From assembly GCA_034670405.1 (NCBI GenBank), contig JAXDDX010000062.1, positions 620,001 through 684,000 on the forward strand: a stretch of 64,000 nucleotides of DNA. Direction: 5' to 3'. The DNA is from Hoplostethus atlanticus (lineage: Eukaryota; Chordata; Actinopteri; Trachichthyiformes; Trachichthyidae). Made by a program: the position numbers and the translations under genes. Below, in pieces: positions 46,701-60,190 of this stretch. A model generated the notes under the pieces. It did not search any database, was not told where the DNA came from, and saw nothing but the letters and a program-made list of their open reading frames with translations. Within the stretch, counting starts at the first letter, position 1. Every line of letters begins with the position of its first letter.

Positions 46701-47442
46701 CAACAAGCTATGTTCACGATATATTTTCATAATAGTTGTCGATTTTTAAATCATTTCCCTCATTTGACTTTAGAGACTATGTTCAGATAACGTTTCTGCC
46801 ACGCACACCTTTTGTGAATGTGATAATAATGCAATAATGCGTTTTCGGTCATTTGTTTTTGCTCGGCATGGCGAGAGAGTTGGGGCTCAAAACTATTAGC
46901 GGATCTCTGTGAACCTGAACTTGCTGAAGGGATTAAGGCCCTCCTCTCGCATTCTACTAGCCTGCCCTTATTGAGTGTCATTTTCTGCCCAAAGAAAGAG
47001 AAACAAGGAGGAAGTGAGAGGGCTGACCTTATGGGATGTGGAATTGCAATTTGCCACAGCGGGCACCTCGACACATACAAATGACGCGGGGAACTAAAAT
47101 TCCAATCCCTTAGAGTCTCCTAGCTGAAGGGTATTGCTTTGTAAAAGGAACATGACATAACCAACCTTGCAAATGTGTCTGATGGCTTTGTTAGCGAGGG
47201 GCTGAGGAAGGAGCACGGAGGAGTTATTTGTCTGCTGTTAGGCCCGGAGCTTCCCAGCCTTCATTAGACCGTCGACGCTACGCCCCCAAAACATCATCGG
47301 AGCCGCTAGAGGCCTCAGTAGGTGCTTTATGAGAGTGTGCTCATCCAGATCTTGCTTCATTACAACACTGGTAAGCAGAGATGTGGCTGTTTTCTGTAGG
47401 CTATTGGCTGTCAACCACAAATTTAGCTACAGTGACAAGCTA
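43705..47442. other. Gene-free, repeat-poor region
   Basis: No gene supported. It contains a CT-rich tract (44984-45050). The 157-codon minus-strand frame at 44367-44840 has no recognisable motif. The stretch 45060-45260 is repeat-free with AATTAAT and ATTTA words and could be a conserved non-coding element; this is untested. Confidence 0.4.
44984..45050. repeat. (CT)n low-complexity tract
   Basis: Two CT runs separated by CCTCACTCACACACTCATTT, ending in CCCCCC. Confidence 0.9.
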
Positions 47443-47818
47443 CACTATATGGCCAAAGGTCAGTGGACTAATTATTGAGTTCAGGTGTTTCAGCCACCCT
47501 GTTTTCAGGGTTTGGGCTTGGCCCCTTAGTTCCAGTGAAGGGTAATCTTAATGCTAGAGGATATGAAGACATTTTAGCCAATTGGGCGTTTCCAACTTTG
47601 TGGCAACAGTTTGGGGAAGGCCCTTTGCCCTTTGTGGGCACAAATTCCCACAGACACACTCCAAAAGCTTGTGCAAAGCCTTTCCAGAAGAGTGGCGGCT
47701 GTTTAGCCGCAAAGGGGGGTCCAACTCCATATTAATGGCCATGGTTTTAGAATGGGATGTCCAGCAAGATCATATAGGTGTGATGGTCAGGTGTCCACTG
47801 ACGTTTGGCCATATAGTG
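47443..47818. mobile_element. Tc1/mariner-type MITE, 376 bp
   Basis: The left terminus CACTATATGGCCAAAGGTCAGTGGAC is matched at the right end in reverse complement by CACTATATGGCCAAACGTCAGTGGACACC. Both ends are flanked by TA (47441-47442 and 47819-47820), the target duplication of the Tc1/mariner superfamily. The CACTATATGGCCAAA terminus is one I associate with abundant fish Tc1-type non-autonomous elements. The interior carries no intact transposase, and frames through it are broken or shorter than 90 codons. An inner hairpin (GCGGCTGTTTAGCCGC) sits at about 47696-47711. Confidence 0.9.
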
Positions 47819-50800
47819 TATTATATCACTTGAGGCTTTCAAAAGTTCACAAGAGACCCTACCATTGTCACAACCCTTTGACATACGTTTTCTGATACTA
47901 CTCTACTCTGATACTATAACATTGTTGTGCAGTGTTGTTATCTTAAAAGAAAAAAACTCTTTATCTTACTCTTTACTCTTTAAACTCAAATATCTTTATG
48001 AATATTATTGGTACAGTAGAATTGGTAGAATATTTTTCAGTTTAATATATTAAATATTAATATATGAAAATAAAAATCAAACAACTTATAAATGTAAAAG
48101 TTCTGTCTTCTTTTGAAGTTGTATGTTTTTATTTTTTGTTGGTATTGTACAGATGGGGAGGGACAAACCATGTTGTGTGGGCAAAGTGGAGAGAGTCCTA
48201 TGATTTTGGCCTAGCAAGAACATGTGTGGCTCTCAAGCTCAGCTCACAGCACCAAGGTGCAACGCTGAAAGAGAACTTTACTTACACAACCCGAGTGACC
48301 TCCCGGTCTTCATTCTTTGAAAGAAGGAAATATTGGAGTAAGCGGACTGAGGGCAGAGCGGCATGAGAGGTACATTTGGGATCCTAGCTGCTTTGAGTGT
48401 GCCGGGATTAAAGGGTGAAGCTTCTCATTGTAATTGTAGCAATATCTTGTCTGATGGCAGCTGAGGCAAGCAGATGACCACCAAAGCCCTGGTACCTTTT
48501 GAGCAATCTTGCCCCATTTCCTCCCCTTCAAGGCTCATTTTAGTTGGCTGGTTCTGTGAAAGCATTGTGCAAGCCACTGATGGCGTGGCCTACCGTACCC
48601 ACTTAAAAAAATAGAGAAATGATATAACCCTCTGAAGGATACTTTTAAAAAGCCTCATTCACCCACAGTTTTTTTTTCCAATCTTTTGGCCATGTAAGTA
48701 AAGCTTACAGTTTGTCCCAGGTAATGTGAGGATACAGTGCTGCATCTGTTCATGAGTACGCCACAACTCAGGATGTAGGTCATGTTTGGGGTCATAAATG
48801 AATAAAGAAACTACTAGAGGATGATCGATGAATCGCATATTCCGGTGTTATTGTAGCTGTCAGCAGGGGTTAGGCTGCCAATGTGTGCCCACTTGTCTGA
48901 AGAGTTGAATAACAACCGCTGGGCTTCATTTGATTCCTTTGACTAGCTGCCATGGCCAAACATTACAGTGTCTAACCTGTCAATGACATACCACAGATTG
49001 CTATTGATTGGCACCGTTATTGCCGCCGGCTAAATTCATTACAGGATCGACCAAGGTTTCTCGAGATGGACACAGAGGTTGAAGCTTCTCAAAGCGTCCG
49101 AAAGTTCAGAAAAAGAAGAAGAAAAAAAAAAAGGTAAACCCCATTGACAATAGTTTGGCAAGCCTTCAAGTAAGAAATACCCACGGGTCAGGAATGGAGG
49201 AGAATTGTTCGCTCACTTCTCATTAATTTCCTGTTATGATTGTATTTGATGCTGGCTGGTTCAAGTAAGACTTCCTAACTGCCCCTAGCCAAGGTTGAAT
49301 TGTATCAATGGCCGGCAATGAAATCATACATTATCCATTAGAGAGATGTATAGCGCAATGTTTCAATAGTTTGTTCTATTGATGCAGGTGAGAGAAACAT
49401 TTAAGATTGAAACTTAATTTTGTTAAGTAATCATTAAAATCTCCAACACTTATTTCCTGTTTCCACAGTGTGGAACTGCTTGAAATATTGTGTGTAAATT
49501 GTAATGTATTCAATGCAATATTGCAAAACCCATTGTGTCTGTCAATGCAGATATGTTTGAATATTAATAGAGTAATAATACAATATTCTACTACTACCAT
49601 GAGATAATTTTGGTGGCCACAGAGAGCTTCAGAGAGCATCACAGCGACACATGCACACCCAGTACATAGCTAAGCATGGTAACCTTGTCTGTGTCTTTGT
49701 AGATGCAGAACATGCAGCGCCCTCCCTCTGCCCATTGATCCCGTTCTAATTTCACCGTGCACCAAGTTGATTCTAGCGATGGAATAATGTGGCCGAACAG
49801 CTTGACAATGAAAATAAAGACGCAGTCGTCTCCATGCCAAATGTGATACTCTGTATCGATATATATATAAACCCTCTCCTGGACTTCATTTGTTCTTTTG
49901 CCCATTAATCCACAGCCAGGCATTCTCCATCCATGGGCTTAGTTGCTCTCTATTCTTTCCTTCCTGGTTGGAGATTGGAAGCACCGTAGGGGGCCGGAAG
50001 ATCCTGCAGAATACCAATTGGCCACACCGAGGGGGGCGGGACGAGGGATCTCGATTATAGATTTCGCTTGAAATGTGCTTTTTTTTTACCTCTTCCTCTT
50101 ATCCAGAGACCTAGAGAGGGCTGCAGGAGGAGGGGGGAAAGTTGACTTGCAATATTGCAGGAAGCAAAGTTGTCATCAAGTTGGTGTTTACTGATCTTAA
50201 ATAGCAGGCCTCAGGTACATGGTCTGAGATTTTCTAGGTGGTTTACAAATTACTATTCTGACGCGAGAAGTACAGACACAGAGAGTAGCAAATTGCTTTT
50301 CCAAGATGATTTCACTGTGCTCTATGCTATGATTGGCCGTGCAGGTACAAGGTATGGCAGAACAGATGAGAGGATAGGGGAAAGGAGGAGGCGAGGAGGG
50401 ATTGGAATAGCTCCATTCATCATCAGGTAGCCTGAGATTTCTCCCGCCTCTGTGATTCCACATGATCTGGGAGGATTTAGTTTGAGGTCTGCAGCCCTTT
50501 GAGACAAAATTGTACAAATTGAGTTTGATAGTTACAAACTCTTATACTCTGCAAAAACTCGATTGAACACGATCGAAACATATACATTTGTACTGACCAT
50601 GGCTGTATTTGTAAAAGCTAAAAAATTGCAATCTCTATTCTCTTCCATTTTTCCTTTTCCACATATTTTCTTTTCTTTTGAGGACAATGAAAATAAACAA
50701 GGTTTTAAGACTGTTTGAATGCAGATGAGCCATATAGTCTAGCGCACCTGCAGCACCACTGGATATCACACATACCCTAAGCATGAGCCCGGGGCACGTC

Positions 50801-53623
50801 TCACTTAAAATTGTACGCCATGAGGTTGAATGGATGTCTGATAAATTGCTTTTTGAATTGAATGTCGGCTTCTCGCTGTTTGTTGCTTTGCATTTTACAT
50901 TCCCTCGTGAACAATAGAGCACATTCTCTCAGGTACAACATCTTACCCATATTTTCAACTTAGTGAACTTCCTTCATGCAGTATTTTGCAGTGCTCTAAG
51001 GATTTGCTCAGACCTCATCTGAAATGCATGTATATTTGATAGACTTAGAATCTTTTGATATTTGCCAATACATTCAAATAAATCCTGACTCCATCCCAGT
51101 TCTCTGCTTTAAAGAACAAATGCAGCCATTGTAAGTTGTTCAAATATGTGATAGCTGAAAGACCAAAGCTTTGTATTATATTAGATAGAATATTTGATGC
51201 AATCATGCAGGCCGATGATCCAGCATCTGGCCGTGCCCAGGAGGCTGCTGGGGGACCAGCGGCCGAGGCTAGGGGTCCGTGCAGCGGGATCAATGTTGAT
51301 CACTGTAGCTTCCCCCCGTTAGTCAGTCAGCATGTTATGTCCCCTAGCCCTTCGCTCGCTCACTCATTCGCTCACTGCAGCAACCGGGGCGGGCGGTCAG
51401 CCCCTCCTTCCTTTCAAAATAACAACACTGCCCCCTGTTGGTCAGAGTAATCTGTCACCTGGACAAGATGATGCCCCACTTGAAAAACGACCGCTCCCAA
51501 CAATCTCTGACACTCATCCTTGTCCCATTGATTTATAAATCTTCTTTGGGAGAAAAGAAGGTAGTTACTTTTTATTTATTTATTTTTTATCAAACGACTG
51601 TGGCAAAGGGTTGAAGGTTGATTTACTTTTGGTTGTCCTGACTTGGGTATATCTCTGACTAAATCACTGCCACTCAGAGCTTGTTACCCAGACACAGCCA
51701 TTTCACAAGTGCTGAGGATTCACAGTGAAATGGGAGAGACTGGTGGACTGGTGTCCCGGGGGGAGGGTAATTATCCGTTATGATCACTGGGAGACGACAT
51801 GAGTCTGTGTGACAGCTTTTGTTATTTTGACCGCAGAGAAGAAGAGTAGAGGCGAGAAAGGATGATTAAAAGAGTGTCTGTCCTCCTTGTGTCTTTGGAG
51901 GAAGAAGTATGGTGACACCCGGGTGGTTTCTAAGGATGTGCCTTGACAGCGGAGTGGGAGCGAGCGCGCCGGGAGAGGGATGGACATGAGAGAAGAGAGC
52001 GTCCTGAGGGGGCGTCGGTGGGACGTTTGAATCCCCTCCAGCCTCCTCCTCACTTTGTTGCCTGGAGACATTTGTAGGCAATGCAAATGAGCAGGAAGCA
52101 GAGGGGCCGTATGATTGTATAAACAATTATAACAAACACAGCAGCCGCAACAGAGCACCGTGGTTAAATGGCTGATTATGATAGCAACTGATAATTTAAT
52201 GGCTGCATTAATCTAATTTATACACAGCATGCAATGACATTTCTTACAATTTGAATAATTAAAGTTCAGAGAAAATTGTAACCATAGCAATAATAGGAAT
52301 AATAATACATCAAAGAGCCCCCCCCCCCCCCCCCCTCTCCTCCCTCTTCATTCATTTTCCTACTTGACAGTTTCACTTGTCAAAGAAAAATGGACAGTGC
52401 ACGGAGACCAGCCAACTAATGCAGTTACGTCCCAGTTGCAGCATCCCATGCTGATGGTTAATTATTGTTAACCATTCAACAATTCATTGTGGGGAATTTT
52501 AATTAGACCACAAAATGTCAGCCTCTCCCTTACAAAGGCTTAATAGGATTTGGGTGTTTTGGGCTCCCTGTAAGTTCTACTGACACTCTCTTAGTTCCAA
52601 GTCACGGATTAGATTGAGGATGGTTTATTCATTTTCTGTGCACTTTATGGCCAGTTGTTTTCATCTCAGCCCTTAAAGCCTTTCTCTTGTTTATGCCCCC
52701 CTAAAAATAAACATGAAACATTGGTTTTGAAGCGTGAAGAAAAAAAGCTGAGATGCAATATAAGTCAGAAAGGGAGAATGAGAAAAAACTATCTCTACAG
52801 AGCATTTTCTTTTTTTTTTTTTCAATGTGATGAATTAGAAATGTGTGGGTGTCTCAATACAATGGCCATACAATTCCCATGCTAATAGCCTAACAGCGCA
52901 GGGGAGGGAAGCGCTGAGGCCAGACTTTACCATTTCATCTGCAATGTTTGTTATCTTTGTTGTTTTCTCTTGATTTCTATCTAGGCCATAAACTTCTGTA
53001 ATGAATATATGCCGATGAAAAATTCTTATTCAAAAACTAACAACAACAACACAGATAAAAATCCAATAGTAGAAAACAGCAAGTGGGTGGAATTCATAAG
53101 TATGTATGTGTATTTAAGTGTACTGTATATCCAGAAGTTGTCCATAAAAAGCTTTACTATGATTACAATATAGTAGTATACGGCTGGTAGTAATATCGAT
53201 ATATAACATATGTCTGATGTCAGATACCTGTGATATGTGTATACTTTGGAAATCAGGCTTTATACAAAAGCTGAATGTGACCATTATTTCTCATGACACT
53301 TATAACAATAAATGAGAAGATTACTCCCACATTCACTACAAGCACAGGCAAAGGATCATCACTTACAGTAGATACGATTACACGCAACCAACCACATGTG
53401 TGAAAATTGGAACATATTAACTATGTTTTTGCTGAAGCGTTTGTAATTGAGTTTAGCACTGGGTTAGAGAAATACTTTGATAGATTGCATCCGGTGGTGC
53501 CAGAGTGCTTTGTTGTTGTTGGAGAGAGAGAGAGAGTCTCAGGGACTTTCTGCTGCTATTGGTTATAATAGGTTACAACAACAGGAGCACAGGCTGAAAG
53601 TGTACAGACTACAGCACAGATGT
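47819..53623. other. Gene-free, repeat-poor region
   Basis: No gene supported. The only clear structure is an 18-C run at 52318-52335. Segments such as 52160-52275 are AT-rich with ATTTAAT/AATTA words and no repeat character. Frames are short, and none shows a domain. Confidence 0.4.
52318..52335. repeat. 18-base poly(C) run
   Basis: Uninterrupted C run. The minus strand is a G-quadruplex-capable tract. Confidence 0.9.
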
Positions 53624-54973
53624 CAGTGACCAGAAATGGAAAGAGTCCTAAAACATCCCGCTCAAGTAGAAGTCCTGCTACTTTGCTGAAATTGTTACTG
53701 CAGTAAAAGTAAAATTACTGGTGTCAAAAAATACTAAAGTAGAAGTTAAAGTAGCCCATTTAAAATGTTCATTTAAAAGTAAAAGGTACTGAGTTACTTA
53801 CTTGGAGGGGAACTACCTTTTAGACTTAGATGTTAAGTGCTGTAAAAATAAGATTCTGAAATACATGTCTTTACTCTATTTGAGATTTTTTATATAAGGT
53901 TACTACACTGATGTTTCTTCTGCTATTAGCTATACCACTAGCTAGCAAGGCTAGGGAACTAGCTAGACAACAACCAGGCTGACACAAACCTCTAATACTG
54001 TAGCTAGATGGATGTTAACTAAACCACATTCATGGATACATTTGAGCATTTAAAGAAAAACACTTAAAAACAGCTATTGATGATTGGTGATTTTTGGACC
54101 TATTTTATTGTTTGGTGGTGTATTTTTCTTATTCCCGTGGATAACTGGCCAAATGTAAACAATGTGACATCATGAAATATTTCCAGCGCAGCTACAACAG
54201 ATTTTGACAGCAGAAAAATGTGTCTAAAACATCAATGCTGAACTTGAGGTTTTGGTGTCAGTCCCTCAGAATAAAAGATCAACAGCTTTTTTTCTAGACT
54301 GATAGTTGAACAATCATACAGGGAGAAATCCATCGTAGAAGAGGAAGACCAATTTCTCCACTAACAGTAGCCTCAATAGACCAGAATGCAATGCAGCCAC
54401 AAGACATGTTGTGTGTTGTCTACGGGACCAGACTCACACTTTTCCTCGACTGGAAAAACTCTCCCTCTCTTGCTCTCACTACACTATCACTCTCTCCACC
54501 TACACGCACTGAATGCAATAACTTCAGGAAAGTTCTCTGGGGGTTGTTGAAAGTCATTCTGGGAAATGTAGGAAATCACTAATTGGGCAAGTTGAGGGAA
54601 AGTGGGTACACCAAAACACTAAAAACACTTAATTACAAAATAACTCCTGGAATGCTTTGAACATCACAGACTGACATAAACCAGCGGAAGCATCGGAGGG
54701 GGGATTACACCTTTAATGTTACAATTAGTTAACTTAATGTTTCCTCCACAAGCCCGCACAGGTTTGATGCAGATGCAATTTACAATCACACCAGTTTCTA
54801 ATGCAATGCTTATGGAGAGCCTTGAAAAATGTGTACTCTGTAATGGATGTGATGTAAAATGTAGTGAAAACAAACTGAAGTAAAAGTAAAAATACTGACT
54901 TCTTAAAAAAATACACAAAAAAGCTACCATAATGAGAGTAAATGTACTTGTTACTTGCACCCTTGCCAGTCAC
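53624..54973. mobile_element. 1.35-kb non-autonomous DNA transposon
   Basis: The left side CAGTGACCAGAAATGGAAAGAGTCCTAAAACATCCCGCTCAAGTAGAAGT and the right side GAGAGTAAATGTACTTGTTACTTGCACCCTTGCCAGTCAC form diverged terminal inverted repeats. Both sides also carry the AAGTAAAAGTA...TACTT repeats (53690-53800 and 54875-54960) that typify a very common teleost DNA transposon family with CAGTGGTGGAAAGAGTACT-like ends. The interior includes CTAGCTAGCAAGGCTAGGGAACTAGCTAG and an unremarkable 63-codon frame, with no transposase. The termini have decayed, so it is an older copy. Confidence 0.7.
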
Positions 54974-56315
54974 CTTCCTTTCTTGTAACAGTTTTCTGTG
55001 TGTGTGTCCCTATTAGATAGAGCCTAGGAGGCAGACAGAGGCAGAGAGAGAGAAACATAGTCTCCCATGGTTTGGCTTCACCACTGCAGTGTGAGGCTAT
55101 AATCAGGCCGTAGCGATAGGGGTGATGAAGGGGGCTCTGTAATAGTTTTTATAGGTTCACCACTGCCCTGTCTCTGCACCTGGCATTTATCTCCCCCTGG
55201 AGGTGTAGCAAATGACTCTAAATTAATAAGCAGGTAGAGGGTGGGCTGGGCTGTGACGGGATAGGATCGGCTGAACCGAGGGGGGAGAGAGAGAGAGAAA
55301 TTAATAACGTGGCGCAGAATGTAAAGTAAAAGCTGCTGTTGTAATTTACTCTATTTTATGTATGTTTCTTTTTGGGGGAGAACCTATTCTGCTGACTGAG
55401 AGAGAGTTGAGTGCTGAGAGTCGAAATCCAGTGGAAAACGCACATCACTTTGGCAAGCCTGGATTTAAAAAAAAGCCCCAGCCCTCGGGGTCATCTCGGT
55501 CCATTGGCTTACATACAAGATATCAGCAAGATGCTCCTGGAAAACCAAGACCAGATCAAATCATTTCAGCTTTCTATTCCTCGCAGAGTCAGCCTGGGCC
55601 CCTTGTTTCTCAAAAGGAGCTCAATCCTCTTTTCTTTCCTTTCCTTTCCTTCTTTTAGTTTGAGCCTTGCCTGGTAGCAACGGTGAATGTGCTGTTTTTT
55701 TGCTTACATTTGGGCTAAAACTTAGCTAAATATGTACAAATATAGAGTTATAGTCCAGGGTTACTCCATTTTAAGCCAATGGAGTGAAGCGATCTTAGTA
55801 GTAAGATTTTGAAAAACCAGGCGACAAAAAGCCTTTGCAAAATTACAACTACCAACCACTTCCCCCTATGAACTGTTCCCAACAATAGTGTAGCTGATGA
55901 AGTGAGCATGCACGGCCATGCTCACAACAAATGTTTGTTGCTGACTGCAGCTGCCCACTTCCATGACCAGGACACTTCCTAGGGTCCAGGTGTTTGGATG
56001 TGGGAAGTCAGAGCAGAGGCAGGGTGGGAGGCGGTAGTAAACAGCATGTGGGCATGCATTTTTATACGGTGCCCTCAGCCCTCCTGGATTCCGGTGGGCA
56101 AGCTGCCTTCCTACCACCTGCAATTGTTGCCTTTCACAATGCCACCTACACACATGGAGTTTCACACACAAAGGGCCATGAACTCCAACCAAGACTCGCA
56201 AAAGCATGCAGTTATTATGTATGCAACCCTATTAGTGCACATAGAAAAATGAGCTCACACACAAGCATGCAGAATATGTAGGATGTAGTCAACAACATGC
56301 AAACAAACACCTGCA

Positions 56316-56322
56316 TACACAC

Positions 56323-56354
<32 letters not shown>
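56316..56354. repeat. (CA)n microsatellite
   Basis: About nineteen CA units with one CG interruption near the start. Confidence 0.95.
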
Positions 56355-56361
<7 letters not shown>

Positions 56362-57433
56362 GTTCTTTGCTCATTCTTCCATGCAGGGAATGTTTTACTC
56401 TAAATTTGTCAGGAGACAAGAGCAGTCTCACTGGAGTGTTCATTATGTTTTCCTGCTACAGTGTAACAGAGAAGTTGGAGAAGTTAATTCCCTCAATATT
56501 AATTACTTTTCAAAACTTTCTTGGAGTCTCAGCCATTTTCAGATTTTTTTTTAACCCTGTAGGAAAAGGGAAAAGCCTATAAACCACTCTGCAAACAAGA
56601 GCCCAGCAAAAGCTTGGTGTGGCGTGTATATACTGTATATTTAGACCCGGACTAGCAGAGGAGAGACTTTGCATTTAGTGCTGCCGAATGTGTAGTTTCA
56701 CATCTAATTGGGCCAGTTTTAAATTCATTGCACTGGAGAAAAATGCCTTGGGCATGTAGGTCAAATGCAGACATGTTTTGTCATCATTGGGAAGGTTTTT
56801 GAAAATACTTTTTAAATGGTCTCAATTAGATACTACTCAATTAACCAAAGAAAACTAAAAAATACAATTATTCCCCCCAGTACTCATACGTTATATCCCC
56901 TCATTTCATTTGATAAATCAAAACTGACATGACTTGTGTTCAGTCCTGCTCATGGATGTGGGATGCGTTAGTTTTAGTCTTATACACATCTATGTTCAGT
57001 CTGTTCACATAATCTTGCCTTGGCCTTGTTATCATCTTCAGATGTAACTACCAAGTCACCGTGGTGTGTACACCAGGAAGAGGCATGAGGGACCGCAGGG
57101 AAACAGAGGAAAACAGTCAGAACAGAATGGGAGACCGGGCCTGATTGGTAACCTTGGGCTGCACCTGTAAGTCCCTCTACAAATATTGCAACACACAGAT
57201 CAAGGCACATTCCAAACTATCAAAGACCATGCCGCCAAAACAACACGTGGGCGGTTGTTGGTGGTGTATGATACATCCATGTATTAGTCAGTGGCTTGCA
57301 GTGACTCCAGGTAGTTTTCTTCGTTTGATGTTCTTTATGTTAAAAATAATCTATTGATTCTGCATTTTATAGACCGATACTGAAAAAAAACCTGCTATGG
57401 GTTTGAGCCTCAGCAGACGCAGCCTCCATAAGT

Positions 57434-57464
57434 TATATACCTGGGTAATCAACCCAGGTATATA
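57434..57464. repeat. Perfect 13-bp hairpin
   Basis: TATATACCTGGGT (57434-57446) and ACCCAGGTATATA (57452-57464) with the loop AATCA. The stem is perfect. No neighbouring gene explains it. Confidence 0.85.
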
Positions 57465-59193
57465 CGGTATGATCTCTCTTGCAGGGAGGATGGGTCCGAG
57501 GGCGCACGCAGACGCTATCCCCAACCAACTTTATTCAGCATATTGCTCGAGTTGTGAAAGCTGATCCAATTGTACTGGCGCCAAGTGTGGTCCGTGAGCT
57601 GTGAGTTCATGTGAAAATGTGAAGAAAGATTGTGTGCGCCCACGTGCAGAAGTCTGTCCGCTCCTCGTCCAGACCCCCACGCTGTTACAAATACATATGC
57701 TTCAAAATATGTTGAGAGATGCTTCTGTACATATACTTTGATCGCCAAAATACATGTTGGATATACCAGCAGATACATGTTGTCAGCAGTGCAGAGGAAG
57801 AAAATACATTTGAAATGAACAAATACATATTTTCATATTTATTACTATGCTATTTATTACCTATGCTATTCCATGGGTCTGATAAGTCAGGATAGCCTTA
57901 CTGCATATTGACAATCTGGCCTGTGTGCATGTCTGTGAGAGAGACAGAGGCAGACTGAGGTGTATTTCCTTTATGGTTATTGCAACTCTGAGTCTCTCTT
58001 TATGCACACATTGCTGCAACCACTCTCAATGAATAGTTTCTATAGGTTACTAGGAATGGATGCTTTTCTGTTTAGCTTAACATTATTATTTCTGATCTTT
58101 GATTAAGAATTGCAACAGGCATGGCAATTTTATCTGCAGTTGCTGCTCGAGGTGTGGAAGGTTTTCTGATCCGTTTTTGATTACTCCTGAGACGGCAGTG
58201 TGGATATGCTCAGCTTTCTAGAAAAGCTGTATATTTACAGCATGAACTGGATTGGATGTGACTGGACTGGGAGCTGACAATCCAATCTGGCAGCACTGCT
58301 TGCATTACATCACTTCCTCTTCCTCCAGGCCAAGAGGAAGTGCGACTAGTTCTCCTGCCTACGTTTTACCCAGACCTAGAGACGCCTAGCGATGGAAAAG
58401 ACCCTGAAACCCATCGCCACACCCGTTCTAGAGGCACAGTATAATGTATAAGTCAAACAATGTCAAAGGGGAGTCGGAGTTAGGCGTCGCACTTGTAGCC
58501 GTATATATCTCAAATATACTTCCACAGATGCGTTAAGCACTTCTGCCGCATAAAACAGGTCACAGTGAAGTGAGATCCATCTCCGGGGCCTGTCACATCC
58601 CTGTGTTTGTTATGAAGTGTTCCACTGAGCTGCAGCGCACCAGATTAAGGAGGCCTGGCTGGTACATCTCATCCCATGCACCACTGACATGAAGTGAGCA
58701 CACACACCTGCACAGCAGACAGATATTATGCAGCGGAACGCTCACTGGCACATCTGTTGAGGAAGAGTCGGGATGATTTATTTATTAGCACCCAATTAAA
58801 ACTTCAGGAACAAGAACACTTCAATGGGAATATAAATATCAAATAGAGTAAGCTCTACACGAGTATTTAGGCATGCAATCTGGCTCCTGCGCCGTAGCAC
58901 GCCAGAGAGGGAACGCAGACGCCGAAGATCAGGAAAAGGAAGTGGAAACACTCAGATCTTTTGTGCGGCGAAAAAAACTCCTTTATTTCACTCTCACTGC
59001 CTTCACCACCTCCTCTCCCCTTTCTTCTTTCTGTTCTGTAAATGTGATTCCTTTTTCATGTCCTTTTTTTTAAATTTTTTCGGGAAAGGGAAACAGGGTC
59101 GGTATTTCGTTTTGGCGGCGGCTCTGACCGCAGTATAGGCCAATTGATTTGCCTCGCTTGGTTCAGTAAATGTTGTGGGCATAGCCAAGGGCT

Positions 59194-59207
59194 GGGGGGG
59201 GGGGGGG
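59194..59207. repeat. 14-base poly(G) run
   Basis: Uninterrupted G homopolymer. Confidence 0.9.
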
Positions 59208-60172
59208 ACTGATTGTGTGGCATTTGTTAAGCTCACCGGGGAGTAAAGCACAGTATTGTTAGGGTGAATATGGATTTGAGCACTGAAAATGGTTTGAGTT
59301 CCCTCTTTGGATTCTGATGCGCACGCGAAGGCACTGTAACTGCAGGTATCCACGGCACTGTGTGCCATCACCAGCCCTATCTGTCACTGTCAATGATTTC
59401 TTTTTTTCACGTCGTCACAGAAAGAATTAGTGACTGCTTCAGCTCCAGCTCTCTCGACATATAAAGCTCCATTATGCCTCGTCCTAACAGGGGCGACAAA
59501 GCAAATGGAGAGATACTTAATGTACAAGACGCATGGCCCACTTCCTCTCCGAGTTAATCCATCAAGCCCGAGATACTTTTAAGGATAAGTGTCTTCTCTC
59601 ACACATGATCTGAGATTCATTTGAAAGTCATTACTTAATTAAAAAGATTGGCATCGGGAGGTTAAAAGAGGCACACAAAAAAATCTCAGGGGAGGCTTAG
59701 TAATTTCCACAGAGATGTGGACGTCAATTATAGACATTTAAAAATACTGGACCCTCCATCAACCTCACCCTTTACAGAGAGAGACAGAGAGGGAGGGGGG
59801 GAGGGCTTGCCTAAAGACCTGTTAAATCACTCACCAAACAGCAGCACATCTGTAAAATTAATAGAAAAGCCTTTCCTAACGGGGTGCCTGCCTGACATGC
59901 TGGTAGTCTGCCACCCATCACCAGTGTCCTTATTACCTCTGACATATGAGATGTGATGTGTTCTCTGGCTCTGGTAATAAACCCGAACCCCCTACCGCCA
60001 CTGACAGGTCCACATCATCAGCATGTTCCATCTGATCCCGGATCAGCCTCCTCCCCGCTCCTCATTCATTTAGACAGATGAGGGAGGAGGAGATTGACAG
60101 AAGTGGTGTTGATGTTTGTTAATGACGTGTACGTGTGTTCGGTCTCACTTTCACGGTGTGTGAGGCTTGAAA

Positions 60173-60190
60173 GTGTGTGTGTGTGTGTGT
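60173..60190. repeat. (GT)n microsatellite
   Basis: Nine GT units. Confidence 0.9.

Noticed and set aside
47475-47833. Overlapping frames of 62-86 codons on both strands
   Set aside because: They lie inside the Tc1-type MITE, and none resembles an intact transposase.
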